This document shows positions 46,847 to 57,516 of a stretch of DNA of 64,000 bases, piece after piece; the first letter of the stretch is position 1, and each line of letters opens with the position of its first letter. The translations under genes and the position numbers were made by a program. Source of the stretch: Apoda limacodes (taxonomy: Eukaryota > Arthropoda > Insecta > Lepidoptera > Limacodidae); the NCBI GenBank assembly GCA_946406115.1, contig OX291554.1:13775092-13839091 (forward strand). Reading direction: 5' to 3'. The notes beneath the pieces are model-generated. The model made no database searches and was not told the DNA's origin. It was given only the letters and a program-made list of their open reading frames with translations.

Positions 46847-48187
46847 ACCTTAACCCTAATCTTAAACGATTTCTTAACTAATCAGATCAGAGCCTAATTA
46901 CGGGGTTTCTTCCCACAAAGTATCACAAAATTTACAACATCATGTTAAGAGACGCCGATCCCGGCAGGAGCCCTTTTCTCCACTAAATTTTCTGCAGAAA
47001 TCGGCAATCTCTTTTCCTTTAAGAGTACATAGCCAACAATGTCAACAAACTACCTCTGCATTTTTAATAAGCAAGGGTTTTTCCCTTCTCTACTCCAAAT
47101 TTACAACTAGAATCCCAACCAAAAAGTCAACCACTTTCAATTTTCCCCAACCAACCCTTCACTTTAACCAAGGTGGCATCTTACACGGTCCCTTACACAG
47201 TCCTTACGCCATGGTATAAAGGAAGTCCCTCACAAAGCCCCATAGTACAAACCCATCAATAATAAGTTGACATTGCTAGCCTCAGTTCTCACAAAAGACA
47301 CTTACTGATATTTGATGTAGGCGAAACGTGCACGGCGTCGGTATTAAATTTCTTCAAATCTTTGTTCGTCCTGTCCTTCCCGCTTCCTCAGGAATCTCGA
47401 GCACGGCCAGCCTCTCGGTACGACGACAGTGGAAAAGGGTGCCGCAACTGACGCCTATCGCTTATAACCGTTCTCCCCTCCCCCCCGATAGACGCGGCCT
47501 GAACACGTGGCGTGTCTAGGGATTGTGGCGCCAGTTAATTTCTTCTTTATTTTACTTCCACGTGTACCCACGTGCTTCGCATTTTAGTGGCCAGTTACTT
47601 TATAGTAATAATCGAACAATCATATCGAAATCGTCACCCGATTCTACTAAACTCTTTACCTGCCGAACTAGTTTCTCCGCTTCTTTGTGACTCGATTATA
47701 CAGCTTCGATTAATTTACACATTGAAGGCTCGTCGTAAGCGGCGCGGAGCCTACTCTACTATCCCTCTCGCACCCTACGATATTTATAACAATTAACTGA
47801 AAATAATCGATCGATATTCTCCATATATTTTAACCTCCTGGTTATCTGCTACTTTACGAATCGGTCGTATTTAACGAGTAATTATTTTTCTTTGTGTTGA
47901 TGATTTTAGGATCCCACTGCGATTTACGCCTTATGGCGTAGATATAAATATATTAATCTAAGACCGGTGAGGACATCCGGGCCACTCACTCACTTAATGT
48001 TTCATCGATCTCGATAGTATTCGATTGGTATGAATTACGAAGGTGATTGATCTAATTTATATTTATTATTAATGAATCCCATTTTCTTTAATTTACCTGT
48101 TCTCTTAAGACTTAATTTAGCAAATCAACACCGTGTCGTGGGGTCCGGATTGCTACAACTCTCTATTAAAGGCTTGGGTCCACTACA

Positions 48188-49606
48188 GACTATTGTGTTA
48201 AAAGTCTTTTAAACCACTTTTTTATTACACACACAATTAAATTAACAAAATTTTTGTAAATACATTTACAAAAAAACTTGATGGACTTTATTAAAAATTA
48301 ATCTACGTCATATCTACATTTTCTGGACGTAGACAATTATGATTAATATATAATTTCGTCTTCTGTTTATTCCAAAGGAACAAATATACTGGAACTTTAA
48401 TAATTTTATCATTATATGTGCCATACATATTCATATTCTTCATATACATATACATATAAGTGAGTGAAGGCACATATAAAAAATCTACACACAGTTAAAG
48501 TCTGTATTACAGAATGAATCTGATGAACCTATATGATAAGAAACGGCATTCTATGTAATGCTACATTGCGAAGATGTAGAACAACACCACAGGAAAAATA
48601 CCATGTATACAAGTGTCAACTGCGCAAAACAGCCCACCAAAAAAATTAAAAGAAGAAAAAATCTTTACGATTCTCTGCAATATATTTCTTGAGTTATATA
48701 ATCTTAAACTTGATCTTCTATATTCTCAATAAACGTTCATCAACCGACTTCATATTAAAATACACAAGCAAAATATGTTAAGCATTTATTTTTGTTTTAA
48801 AACCGAATAATTTCAGCAAGAAACTAGTAATAATCGAGGCCCCATTTCATTTAATAATTCTCGATTAATTATGACTATGACCCATCATAAGCAATAACAA
48901 CTTTTCTTCTACTACAATAGAAGATTTAACAGTTTAAAAACAATAAAAATAACAATTCTCAATTCGCACATCTACAAACATTTTATCAAAGACATCTTTA
49001 ACTGACTTACCTGACGATTACCAGGCAAAACAGCAAGCGGGTTTCCGCTCAAACTTGGTCACAAACTTTAAAACGTCCATACAGTAATAAGAAGTCTGAA
49101 AAAATTAGACAAACAACAAGTGACAATCACATTTTTGACTCCGTAGTGTAGAAGCTTGAGCAGAAAAAAAGTCCCGGATCTCCAGTAAAATGCAACATCA
49201 ACATCTTGTACTCTTGAAACCTTTCAAACTAAATAGAGAACTGCGCTAAGGTGATCCAATATGACCAAAATTGTACTCTGCAGACCTGGAAAACTTGTTT
49301 AGTAAGGTTTCTTGTGGCAAAAGAGATCGAATGTTGATGGTTAGCTGTAACACAACCAGCGATTCATTCTCGTTGAATATCATTCGCTTAGCGAGTTATC
49401 TTGACGACAAGATATTATGGAAGATAAATTAAAATCTAGGCTGTAGATAAATTATTGTGTGGACGTGTGGAAAGTGGAGATGGACAAGCGCTGAATCAGG
49501 AAGATATTGAAGTCGAAGCCTATGGAGATTATACGGAGAAGAGGCCGACTGCTCAAAAGATTGGTAAATGATAACCGGCGACAGGTTGTTACCAACAAGA
49601 TGAAGG
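48188..49606. other. Flank of the giant element, no recognised feature
   Basis: AT-rich sequence. I translated the minus strand next to the LTR edge looking for the continuation of the LINE endonuclease interrupted at 25432 and did not find it. Confidence 0.45.
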
Positions 49607-49760
49607 TTTTTTTTTTTATACCACTAAGGTGGCAAACAAGCCTACGGTCCGCCTGATGGTAAGCGGTCACCTTAGCCTATGGAAGCTTGCCCTATTGGGC
49701 ATCACTCGCGCGTTGCCGACCCTTCAGAAATCTAATAACTTCTTTTTTGAAGAAAAAAAA
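49607..49760 (-). pseudogene. LINE family A 3' end only
   Basis: Reverse complement reads GGGTCGGCAACGCGCGAGTG, then CCATAGGCTAAGGTGACCGC, TTACCATCAGGCGGACCGTA and GGCTTGTTTGCCACCTTAGT, ending TATAAAAAAAAA. This matches the 3' UTR of the copy ending at 11830. It is a severely 5'-truncated insertion with no coding content. Confidence 0.85.
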
Positions 49761-49869
49761 TAAAGAAGAAAAGAAAAGGTGGTACGAGAAAAGATTTCAG
49801 AAAGGTTAATTGAAGAAACTAGACATTTTATATTTTCTATGGTTAAATAAATGGTGTTCAAATAATACT

Positions 49870-50380
49870 TGTCTACTTACTCAGTTTTGAAAAAACGCCA
49901 TTTATAAAATTTCATATGAATAATTCAGACAACATATTCATATGAACTTTAATTTTGTAACGTAATAAAGTATTTTGATTTAATACCTCAATAATTTTCG
50001 CCTAGGTTCATCTACATTTTTTAAAAAGCCATTGCATTGTTAGACTATTTTTCTGATTGAATTTTTTTTCTACTTGAAGACGAATAGCAAAAATTTGCAG
50101 AAATATAAGAACATTTATTAACATCTGAAGTCAAGAATTTATTAAAAGTGAGTGTGATGTACTCAGTTTTATTAAAATTCATATGAATAAGTTAGACAAC
50201 TTATTCATGTGAAATTTAATTTTGGAACATAATAAAGTATTTCGATTTAAAACTTCTATGATTTCCACGTAGGTAAATGTACAATTTATAAAAAGCCTTT
50301 ACATTGTTAGACTATTTTAACTTTGCTGGTGTCTGATAGAATAACCTTCTCCTTGAAGTCAAATAGCAAAACTTTGCAGA
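49870..50380. repeat. Diverged tandem duplication with hairpin
   Basis: Two copies start near 49878 and 50160. Shared phrases include TACTCAGTTTT, CATATGAATAA, AATAAAGTATTT(T/C)GATTTAA and CATTGTTAGACTATTTT. In copy 2, TTCATATGAATAAGTT (50178-50193) faces AACTTATTCATGTGAA (50197-50212) with a 3-nt loop, a strong hairpin. Confidence 0.7.
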
Positions 50381-51119
50381 AAAATAAAAAAAAAGGTCAT
50401 TAACTCCAAAGCTAAAAATAAAACTTGATGAATGTTTTATTTGTTTAAGGGCCTTATTTAATTTTTACTGTCAAATCTTTTTTTTTATGTCCAAATACAT
50501 AGTGATAATTAATTGTTAAAGTATAATATAAGTTAAGTTTTTTGACGTTAAAAATGTGTCGGTCATCGCCTTTTACGTTGAAGAAAAATCAGAAAACGTC
50601 TAGACAGTCATGGCGCTAGGACTGACCAGACAGCTTTCAACCAGCCATGTCAAGAGTCCCCCTTTTCGCTGTACACCGGACCTTACCATTTCTTTCTATG
50701 TAGACGCCTTGTATGTATAAAATGTATAAAATAAACCTATGGTACGGCCGTCAATGATACGCATCTCACTTCACGGTAAAGAATTGTATATAACAATACT
50801 CAAAAACGCAGGAAAAAGAAAACGCATAGAATAGTGAATAAATAAAAGTAAAAATGTTAAATATTAAAAATGTCAAAGACTATTTTATGTTAAATGTTAT
50901 TTGTTTTTGGGCAATTATTAAAAGAAAATCAAATAACAGAATTAAATTGAACATAAAAAAAGATTAAAAACTTTCGAGATCCCACGTTCCTACCTTTTTT
51001 TATTTTAAATCCATCGCCCTCGGCCTAGGTATGTGGTAGTGGAGTCGATCAACACTGGCCACTTCGATATTTCAAAAAAGAAAAAAATCTTGGAACTATT
51101 TGTACGCGAGTGCGTGCTT
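50381..51119. other. No recognised feature
   Basis: AT-rich, no coding frame and no matched repeat. Confidence 0.45.
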
Positions 51120-51800
51120 TATAACAGGCCATGCAAGGAACAAATAGTATATGAAATAACTGTCGCCTAATCTGTTCTAAAATAGTACATTGTTCACCAA
51201 GGGGTGACTGATTACCGACAAGGGTGTAGTTTGAGCCTTAAAACACACGAGGTGGTAATCGTCTTTCATCCCGAGTGATACATAGTGATTTACACTACAA
51301 ATGCGAGGCTAATAAAATATAATTAATTAAAGTTTTAATTTACTTAACAAATATTAATTAAATTTTTTAAACATAGATGGCGCTGTACTGAATAATTACA
51401 AGCTATGGTTATGTTTTCTGTTGTTTATAAATAGTGAGTTTTTTTTTTAATTTAAACTAGTTCACTTTTATAATCACAGATGGCACTGTACTAAATAAAA
51501 AGAAGCTATTAAGTTTTTCGTCGGCTTTTAAATAGAAAATGCGTTTTCAAAAAAAAGTTTTAACTTTCTTGTTTCTAAATAGGCAAGAAAGTAATAATCT
51601 CTGCAAACACGTACTTTCAACCCTATTTTTGACAATGCATGAAGGTTCTTTCAGAGCATGAGTAGTGTAAAAGTGTTTTTTTGTCATCAGCAATCCAGCA
51701 TCTATGTCCAAATCGTATATGAAATAACTGTCGCCTAATCTGTTCTAAAAAGTGTTTTTTTTGTTATCAGCAATCCAGCATCTATGCCCTTCCCATATTC
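51120..51800. repeat. Local direct duplications
   Basis: A 34-nt string starting TATATGAAATAACTGTCGCC occurs at about 51148 and again at 51716. CAGCAATCCAGCATCTATG occurs near 51690 and 51768. CAGATGGCACTGTACTAAAT near 51478 parallels TAGATGGCGCTGTACTGAAT near 51375. The interleaving suggests repeated local copying. Confidence 0.7.
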
Positions 51801-52234
51801 TTTTTCGAATGTAATTCGAAATTTTTGTAGCGTTTTTAACTAAAAAAATATAATTTTGTAAAAGGAAAAATATAGTTATAAAAGCTTGTTAAGTTGGTTT
51901 TTCATTTTCTCTTTTAAAGAAAAATTTGCTATATTTTGTTTTTCTATAAAGATAATAATGTAAGATTTTGCTAAAATAACAAGCAATGCTGTAATACTTG
52001 TTAGCCAATAACCTGAGCGCTGCGGCCCGCTGGGTCGGCAATTTTCATAAAAAATGCCAGCATTAAGGATTTTGCTAAATTATGCAACGGTTCGAGGATT
52101 TGTTTTGAATAGTTTTTTTTTTTTAATTTTTTTAAATTAAGTTTCTAATAAAGCGTTTTTCAGATTTAATAATAGTCATTATCATAAAGACAATTAACCT
52201 TAATGTTGTTGCAATTTAAATTTATTTATATCTT
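51801..52234. other. No recognised feature
   Basis: AT-rich with T-runs near 52110; nothing recognised. Confidence 0.45.
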
Positions 52235-52545
52235 ACTAGCTTATTCTCGAAACGTAGTTCGCGTGGACTTTTAAATACAAAAAATGTTTATGGTTTTACC
52301 TAAAAAATCTCGGATCTTTTACATTTTGCCCTGTGGGGGATGATTTTCTAAAAATGTTGAAACATGGCTATCTTAATTTTCAACATAAAGACCAAATACT
52401 ATTTAAAATACACACTCCCAATCCCCATCTAACCCCAGTCAGCCAGTCAGTCAGTCAGCCTTTCCTCGGAGATGGCTTGACCGGTTTCTACAAAATTTTG
52501 CACAAAGGTTTATATAACTAATCTTCTCATCGTAACAAAGTCCGT
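52235..52545 (-). repeat. Lepidopteran interspersed repeat (Helitron-like end)
   Basis: Reverse complement of 52235-52272 reads GTCCACGCGAACTACGTTTC then GAGAATAAGCTAGTAAG, similar to the ACGCGGACGAAGT...CTAGT end seen at 3.3 kb. The other side contains GGCTTGACCGGTTTCTACAA on the plus strand, a phrase of the GAACCGGTCAAG-type block of this repeat class, and a GTCAGTCAGTCAG run. Confidence 0.4.
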
Positions 52546-52929
52546 ATAATGAGCAACACACGTTACTTAATTTATACATCAGGGTGCATGAAAAAGGGTT
52601 TTCTTCCAGCGAACAATGCAGAGCAAACAAATCCTTAAATATTTTTTCTCAATTTCATTAAAAAACTGGCCGTTCACAAAATACATGTTCTTGTGGTAAG
52701 GATTAGAATATTGGCACTTCTTTATTTACTCTTACTACAAAACACATTTCAAAAATAAATATAATATGTAATAAATTTATCTACAAAAGGCCACTTTAAG
52801 CAGACAACAACTCACTGGTGTATTCTAGAAACGCTGTATAACGTTCTGAAAATAGCTTGTAACTACTTAGTTATATATAATTGGTTTGTAACATTTTGGA
52901 AATGTCTTTTGTACAAATAAAGAATATCT
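52546..52929. other. No recognised gene
   Basis: Contains AACGTTCTGAAAATAGCTT near 52838, a stray copy of the inverted arm seen at 6.2 kb. Otherwise nothing recognised. Confidence 0.4.
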
Positions 52930-53300
52930 TTTGACGCCGAAAGTAACCACAGTTAATCACTGCGCCGCAGAAAGATAAGTAAATTAATACATAAATGGGA
53001 CGTGGGCCCATTTTTGTAAGAACCGGCAAGAACGCACTCATTGTGTAAATAACGCTCGGCCTCATACTGCTGGGATAGTTTTTGACTACCTTGAAGAAAT
53101 CGTCATCACACGCATGGAGTGGCCAGTATGTAGCCCCGACTTGAACCCTATCGAACATGCCTAGGACAAACTAGAATGACGTGTACGCCAGAAAAATTCC
53201 AGGAATTGGAGAATATTCCTCAGCATCGGCACTGAAATCTGATGGAAAGCATGCCAAATCGTATAACAGCTGGTGGTGGCAATACAACATACTAAATAAA
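52930..53300 (+). pseudogene. Tc1/mariner-type transposase remnant
   Basis: Plus-strand translation reads NNARPHTAGIVFDYLEEI at 53048-53101, then ITRMEWPVCSPDLNPIEHA up to 53161, followed by a stop and DKLE. This is the catalytic core of Tc1-type transposases (DNARPHTA ... WP..SPDLNPIE..WD.L). The second catalytic Asp is changed to Asn (codon at 53048-53050), the Glu (53153-53155) remains, and the usual Trp after it is a TAG stop at 53162-53164. It is an inactive relic without recognised ends. Confidence 0.85.
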
Positions 53301-53470
53301 ATAGTTTGAAAAGACCAGAGACAGAATTGTAGTCTTTGTCTATCTGAATAAAGCTATAGTGCTGTCTCGAGCACACTGGTGTGGGCAGTCAGTCTGTTAA
53401 CGACAGCGATCGAGTACAGACGTGTGGACGGCTACCTGACACTGGTGTGCTATCGAGCCAGTGAATACCT

Positions 53471-53474
<4 letters not shown>

Positions 53475-53501
<27 letters not shown>
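53475..53501. repeat. (AT)n microsatellite
   Basis: Uninterrupted AT dinucleotides, about 13 units. Confidence 0.95.
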
Positions 53502-53505
<4 letters not shown>

Positions 53506-53716
53506 TTGTACCTAAGAAAGAACTACAAGAATAACAATGGAGGTGGGCCTCCATCACCAGTTACTGACAAACTTTAAGAAGCAAGTTAGAATTGTGCAAG
53601 AAAATATTCCTTGTAAACGCATTTTTCCAGCTTTGAAGTAGCTTTTTTAACAGATTTAGGCTAGTTTTGTTATCTTTTTAACGCATACAAATCGTGTTAT
53701 GCCTCTAAAAGACTTA

Positions 53717-53905
53717 GGCTGAGTTGCACCAACGAACTAAAAGTTTGACCAGTCGCCAAAACTGGGAGATTATAAATTTCTATTATCAGCTAGTGGTTTG
53801 TTGAACTTTTACGTGCCGGTTAAGTTCAAGAATAGTTGATCATGCAAACTTTCATACAACCTCCCATTTTTGACGGCTGGTTAAAGTTAGTTGGTGTAAT
53901 CCAGC
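53717..53905. mobile_element. 189-bp MITE with TTA target duplication
   Basis: The left end GGCTGAGTTGCACCAACGAA is matched by the reverse complement of the right end, GCTGGATTACACCAACTAAC. Pairing continues through CCAGTCGCCAAAACTGGGAG against CCAGCCGTCAAAAATGGGAG, giving imperfect inverted ends of about 50 bp. TTA flanks both sides (53714-53716 and 53906-53908), the duplication typical of PIF/Harbinger. The end sequence resembles a MITE type abundant in Lepidoptera. Confidence 0.8.
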
Positions 53906-53908
53906 TTA

Positions 53909-55258
53909 ACCTTAAACCTAACCCAGTCAAGTACGGAGAATGGCCATTGTTATTTCAGTTTCATTTCATCAGTGGAATGAGTCTGTTTCGAAGTGTAAGC
54001 TACACTTTGGATTAATCTAAAAGCTAGTCTATTGTCTCAAACAAGTGCTTTTCAGTGCCTTGGATAGATAGAGCCTTGCAAAATGTTTGTCTATATCTAA
54101 TTGTAGCACTTCGCCGCGACTTCTTCCCCATATCTGACGGAAGCCTTATTTCTAAATTAAGAATTGTAGAAGAAGTTTGTAACCATTTGGAATAATGTAG
54201 CTTTCTAATAGTAAAATAATTTTACAAAAATTTTGGTTCCAAAAATCACCTTCAACATATAAAAAAACTTACCAACATAATTCACTCTCTCTCTCTCTCT
54301 TTTTGATATAAGTATAGATAGATATCTTTTTAAGGGTCCAAACAATATTCGTTTACAACCCAAATGTGGGTAAAACCAAAATGTTAAAAGTACAAAGTGC
54401 ATTAGTTGAGTCCAATGCTTGCGAATAGAACATAATTGGCGTAATACATTGTAACACACACAGAATAATTGCCGAAACAATGGTAACACTGTAGTACCGT
54501 GGCCGTGGGGATTCCCCGATAAATGCTACACCTTTCTACGAATTTAACGTAATAGAATTTTTGGTTGTTCTGTGTTATTTGTGTTATTATGTCTGTTTTT
54601 TTTTTTTTTCGTGGACTTTACTGTTGGACAGCTTAAATACTAAGTCTAAAAACATATAGGTTTACTTAAACCAGTTACTGGTAACTGTGGGAAACCAAAA
54701 TTTCTTTCTTCTGTCTAGTAGAAGGAGTTCAATGGGGTTTTTTGGATCAACACCTGCTAAGGATATTGTTTACTTATTACTTACACGATCATTGTTGGTA
54801 AACAAATAATTTGTATTTGTCAAGTTAAAGAATCAAAGCAGCCGGAGCCACGGGCATAATTCATTTAATTCAAGCTTCATAATGTGCTTCAAAGATGACG
54901 TTGTAGTCGTGTACCACGTGTAAAACTTATGTCTTGTACTTTTTTGTTAGTTTTCTTTAATATATATAGTCAAACATTCAAAACAGAAAATGTTTTGAGT
55001 TCATGTTTTTAAAACAATGTAAAAGATAAACGATTTGAATTCAAATTTTATACCGAATTCTAAAACGCGTTATTGAAATTTTTAATCAGTTTTTATATAT
55101 ACAAAAACTTGATTCCGTTTCTTTCGAAATGAGGAAACAGTGCAATTTCCCATTACTCTCCAGACAAGGGACGATGTAGCGTTTCGACTGTCTCGAGGTG
55201 GAAAGTTCACCTCCTACGCCACCATAGGTTTGGGCATTTTCAAATCCCATACAATATT
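53909..55258. other. No recognised gene; one (CT)n tract
   Basis: A (CT)n run at 54284-54301. Short frames such as 54205-54489 on the minus strand lack domains. T-run at 54597-54609. Confidence 0.45.
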
Positions 55259-57516
55259 ATGTATGGGCAACAACCGGCCGCCCGCCGGGATCCGGCCCGC
55301 TGTAAGATATGATCCGGCCCGGGAGGCATTTTGAAAAAACCCTTAAAGCTACCGAGGCGATAACTTGGACAAGCGAACTGCTCGTGCCGTCAACTTGCTC
55401 TGTGACTTTGTGTACATCTTGAGTGGTTTCGTTGCTAACTATAGTTTGTTATTAAGTTTATTGGACGAAAAGTAAACAAAAATTATGTCTGGTGGTCTTG
55501 GAAAACAAACGAAAAGTAGATATACAGAGGGTCGCCAGTTTCAAGAAAAATGGACTGAAGAATTCTTTTTTATCTTGCACAATGGTAAGCCTATTTGTTT
55601 GCTGTGTAATGAATCCATTTTAATCATGAAAGAATTTAATATAAAGAGGCATTGCTCAACTAAGCACGCTACGCTGCACTCACTGACAGGACAATTAAGA
55701 ACAGACAAAATCCAGAAGCTTACCGCAAATATGGAAAAACAGCAACAAATGTTTCATAAACAAAGAACAGAATTTGATAATGTTGTGAAAGCTAGTTTTC
55801 TAGTTAGCTCAAAATTAGCAAAGGAAATAAAACCATTTGCCGAAGGAGAATTTATCAAGGAGTGTATGTTAGAAGTTAGCGGTATTTTGTGTCCTGAAAA
55901 GAAAAATAAACTTGAAAAAATTAGTTCGTCAAGACGAACTGTTGTTCGTCGTATAGAAATGATGGCTAATGATATAAAAACAACATTGACTGACCATATG
56001 GCTGGTTTTAAATCATTTTCCATAGCATTAGACGAGATCACCGATTTGTCTGACACAGCTCAACTGGCTATATTTATTCGAGGTGTTGATAAGGAGTTCA
56101 CTGTTACTGAGGAATTGCTTGCTTTACAGCCGCTAAAAGGAACCACTACAAGACAGGATATTTTTATTGAAGTTCAAAAAGTATTCACAAGTTTTGGTTT
56201 GCCATGGTCATAATTGGAGTATGCACTGATGGTGCACCTTCTATGGTCGGCTTACGTAAAGGTTTCATCGGAATTTTGAATGAAAAAGCAACAGAATTAA
56301 ATGTGCAAAAAGATGATTTGATAGTCCTTCATTGCATTATCCAACAACAGAACTTGTGTTCTTAGTCCATTCGACTCCAGAATGTTATGAATGTGGTAGT
56401 AAAAACCATCAACTCTATTCGATCCCGAGGGCTTAACCATCGTCAGTTCAAGGCGTTTTTGGATGAAATATCAGCTGAATATAACGACGTAACATATTAT
56501 TGTGAAGTCAGAGCTGAGCAAAAGAAAAATATTGAAACGGTTTTACGAGCTTAGAAATGATATAGCAGACTTTATGAAAATAAAAGATAAACCACTATCT
56601 GAATTAAGTGACCCAAAATGGATATGCGACTTAGCATTTCTGGTCTATCTTACAGGCTACGAATTGAATGATTTAAATTTGAAACTTCAAAAACAAGGAC
56701 AGTTAGTAAATGGTTTGTAGAGCCATTTGAAAGCGTTTCAGATCAAACTGCGCTTGTGGGAGTCATAGATGCTGCCTGGTAACAGTTACCATTTCAACAC
56801 GCTCTCTGCGTATGAAAATATTGCTTATGCTCAATATGCTGAAGAACTCAAGTTCCTGTCGGAACAATTTACGAAGAGATTTAGCGACTTCAATAACATG
56901 GAAGACTGTTACAGATTATTTGCTACTCCTACAAAATGTAATATACAAAATGCTCCATTACACTTACATATGGAGTTGATCGAGATTCAAGGAAACTCAC
57001 CCCTAAAATCCAAATTTGAAGACGTTGACTTGTGCGATTTCTACAAAAAATACCTAGAAAAAGACAATTTTCCGCAGCATAGAAAATTCGCAAGAAGATT
57101 GATTTGTGCGTTTGGCAGTACTTATAAATGCGAACAGTTCTTTTCATTGATGAAAGTTAATAAATCAACACATCGTACAAGACTGACTGACGATAATTTG
57201 GAAAATTCTTTACGTCTTTGTATCAGTGGAATTAATCCAAATATCGATGGATTAGTTGCCCAAATTCAAGCTCAAGTGTCTTATTGATTTCGGTGTATTT
57301 AAGTTTCGTAGTTTGTAACAATAGCAAATATAACGATTTGATTATAATGTACCATTTTTTAAAATTTTATTTTGTTATGTTAATAAATTGTACTATTATA
57401 ATATTAAAATATTATCACTACTTTAAAATGCACTAAGTACTTTTAAACGCGGCCCGCAAACGTATTTGCACGCTAAAGTTTGGCCCTCAACATGTTTAAA
57501 AGGTTGCCCATACCTG
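55259..57516 (+). mobile_element. Decayed hAT DNA transposon
   Basis: A hAT transposase relic lies between GTATGGGCAAC (55261-55271) and its inverse GTTGCCCATAC (57503-57513). The outermost right end reads, inverted, CAGGTATGGGCAAC, which fits the CAGG-type ends of hAT elements. Inside both ends are GC-rich GGCCCGC / GCGGCCCGC stretches. The left terminus is eroded and I could not find an 8-bp target duplication. Confidence 0.75.
55485..57287 (+). pseudogene. hAT transposase with BED zinc finger, broken
   Basis: Starts at ATG 55485 with 242 open codons. A BED-type finger has C38, C41, H56, H61. A conserved middle follows, and the first catalytic Asp is D183 in SIALDEITDLSD. After a frameshift near 56213 the relic resumes with GVCTDGAPSMVG (second Asp), HCIIQQQNLC, TAG at 56363-56365, then INSIRSRGLNHRQFKAFLDE. 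It is shifted again near 56505 (LKRFYELRNDI ... LSDPKWICDLAFLV) and broken near 56718. It ends with 172 open codons carrying the hAT dimerisation motif (CEQFFSLMKVNKSTHRTRLT). The type is that of GTF2IRD2/ZBED-like animal hAT proteins. Several breaks make it non-functional as one protein. Confidence 0.92.

Larger units (their letters stand above)
25433..48187 (-). mobile_element. Giant Ty3/Gypsy LTR retrotransposon, ~22.75 kb
   Basis: Two direct repeats of 5,547 bp (25433-30979 and 42641-48187, constant offset 17,208) bound an internal region of 11.66 kb. On the minus strand the order is 5' LTR, long repeat-filled leader, gag, pol, polypurine tract, 3' LTR. Gag and pol are both open and joined by a -1 frameshift signal. 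Only about 240 bp lies between the pol stop and the 3' LTR, so there is no env. Comparable giant Gypsy-type elements are Ogre in legumes and Burro in planarians; most insect Gypsy elements are 5-10 kb with LTRs of a few hundred bases. I saw no target-site duplication and no standard tRNA primer-binding site. Confidence 0.95.
42641..48187 (-). repeat. 5' LTR (5,547 bp)
   Basis: Second copy of the terminal repeat, same ends and same internal landmarks (tRNA-His-like stretch at 42786, minisatellite at 46389). On the element strand it is upstream of the leader and should contain the promoter. AT-rich DNA makes individual TATA-like motifs uninformative, so I do not place a start site. The outer boundary at 48187/48188 is followed by GACTATTGTG, which does not repeat the sequence before 25433. 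Confidence 0.95.

Noticed and set aside
48188..48300. Continuation of the LINE endonuclease beyond the LTR element
   Set aside because: Translation of the minus strand in all three frames gave early stops and no endonuclease motif.
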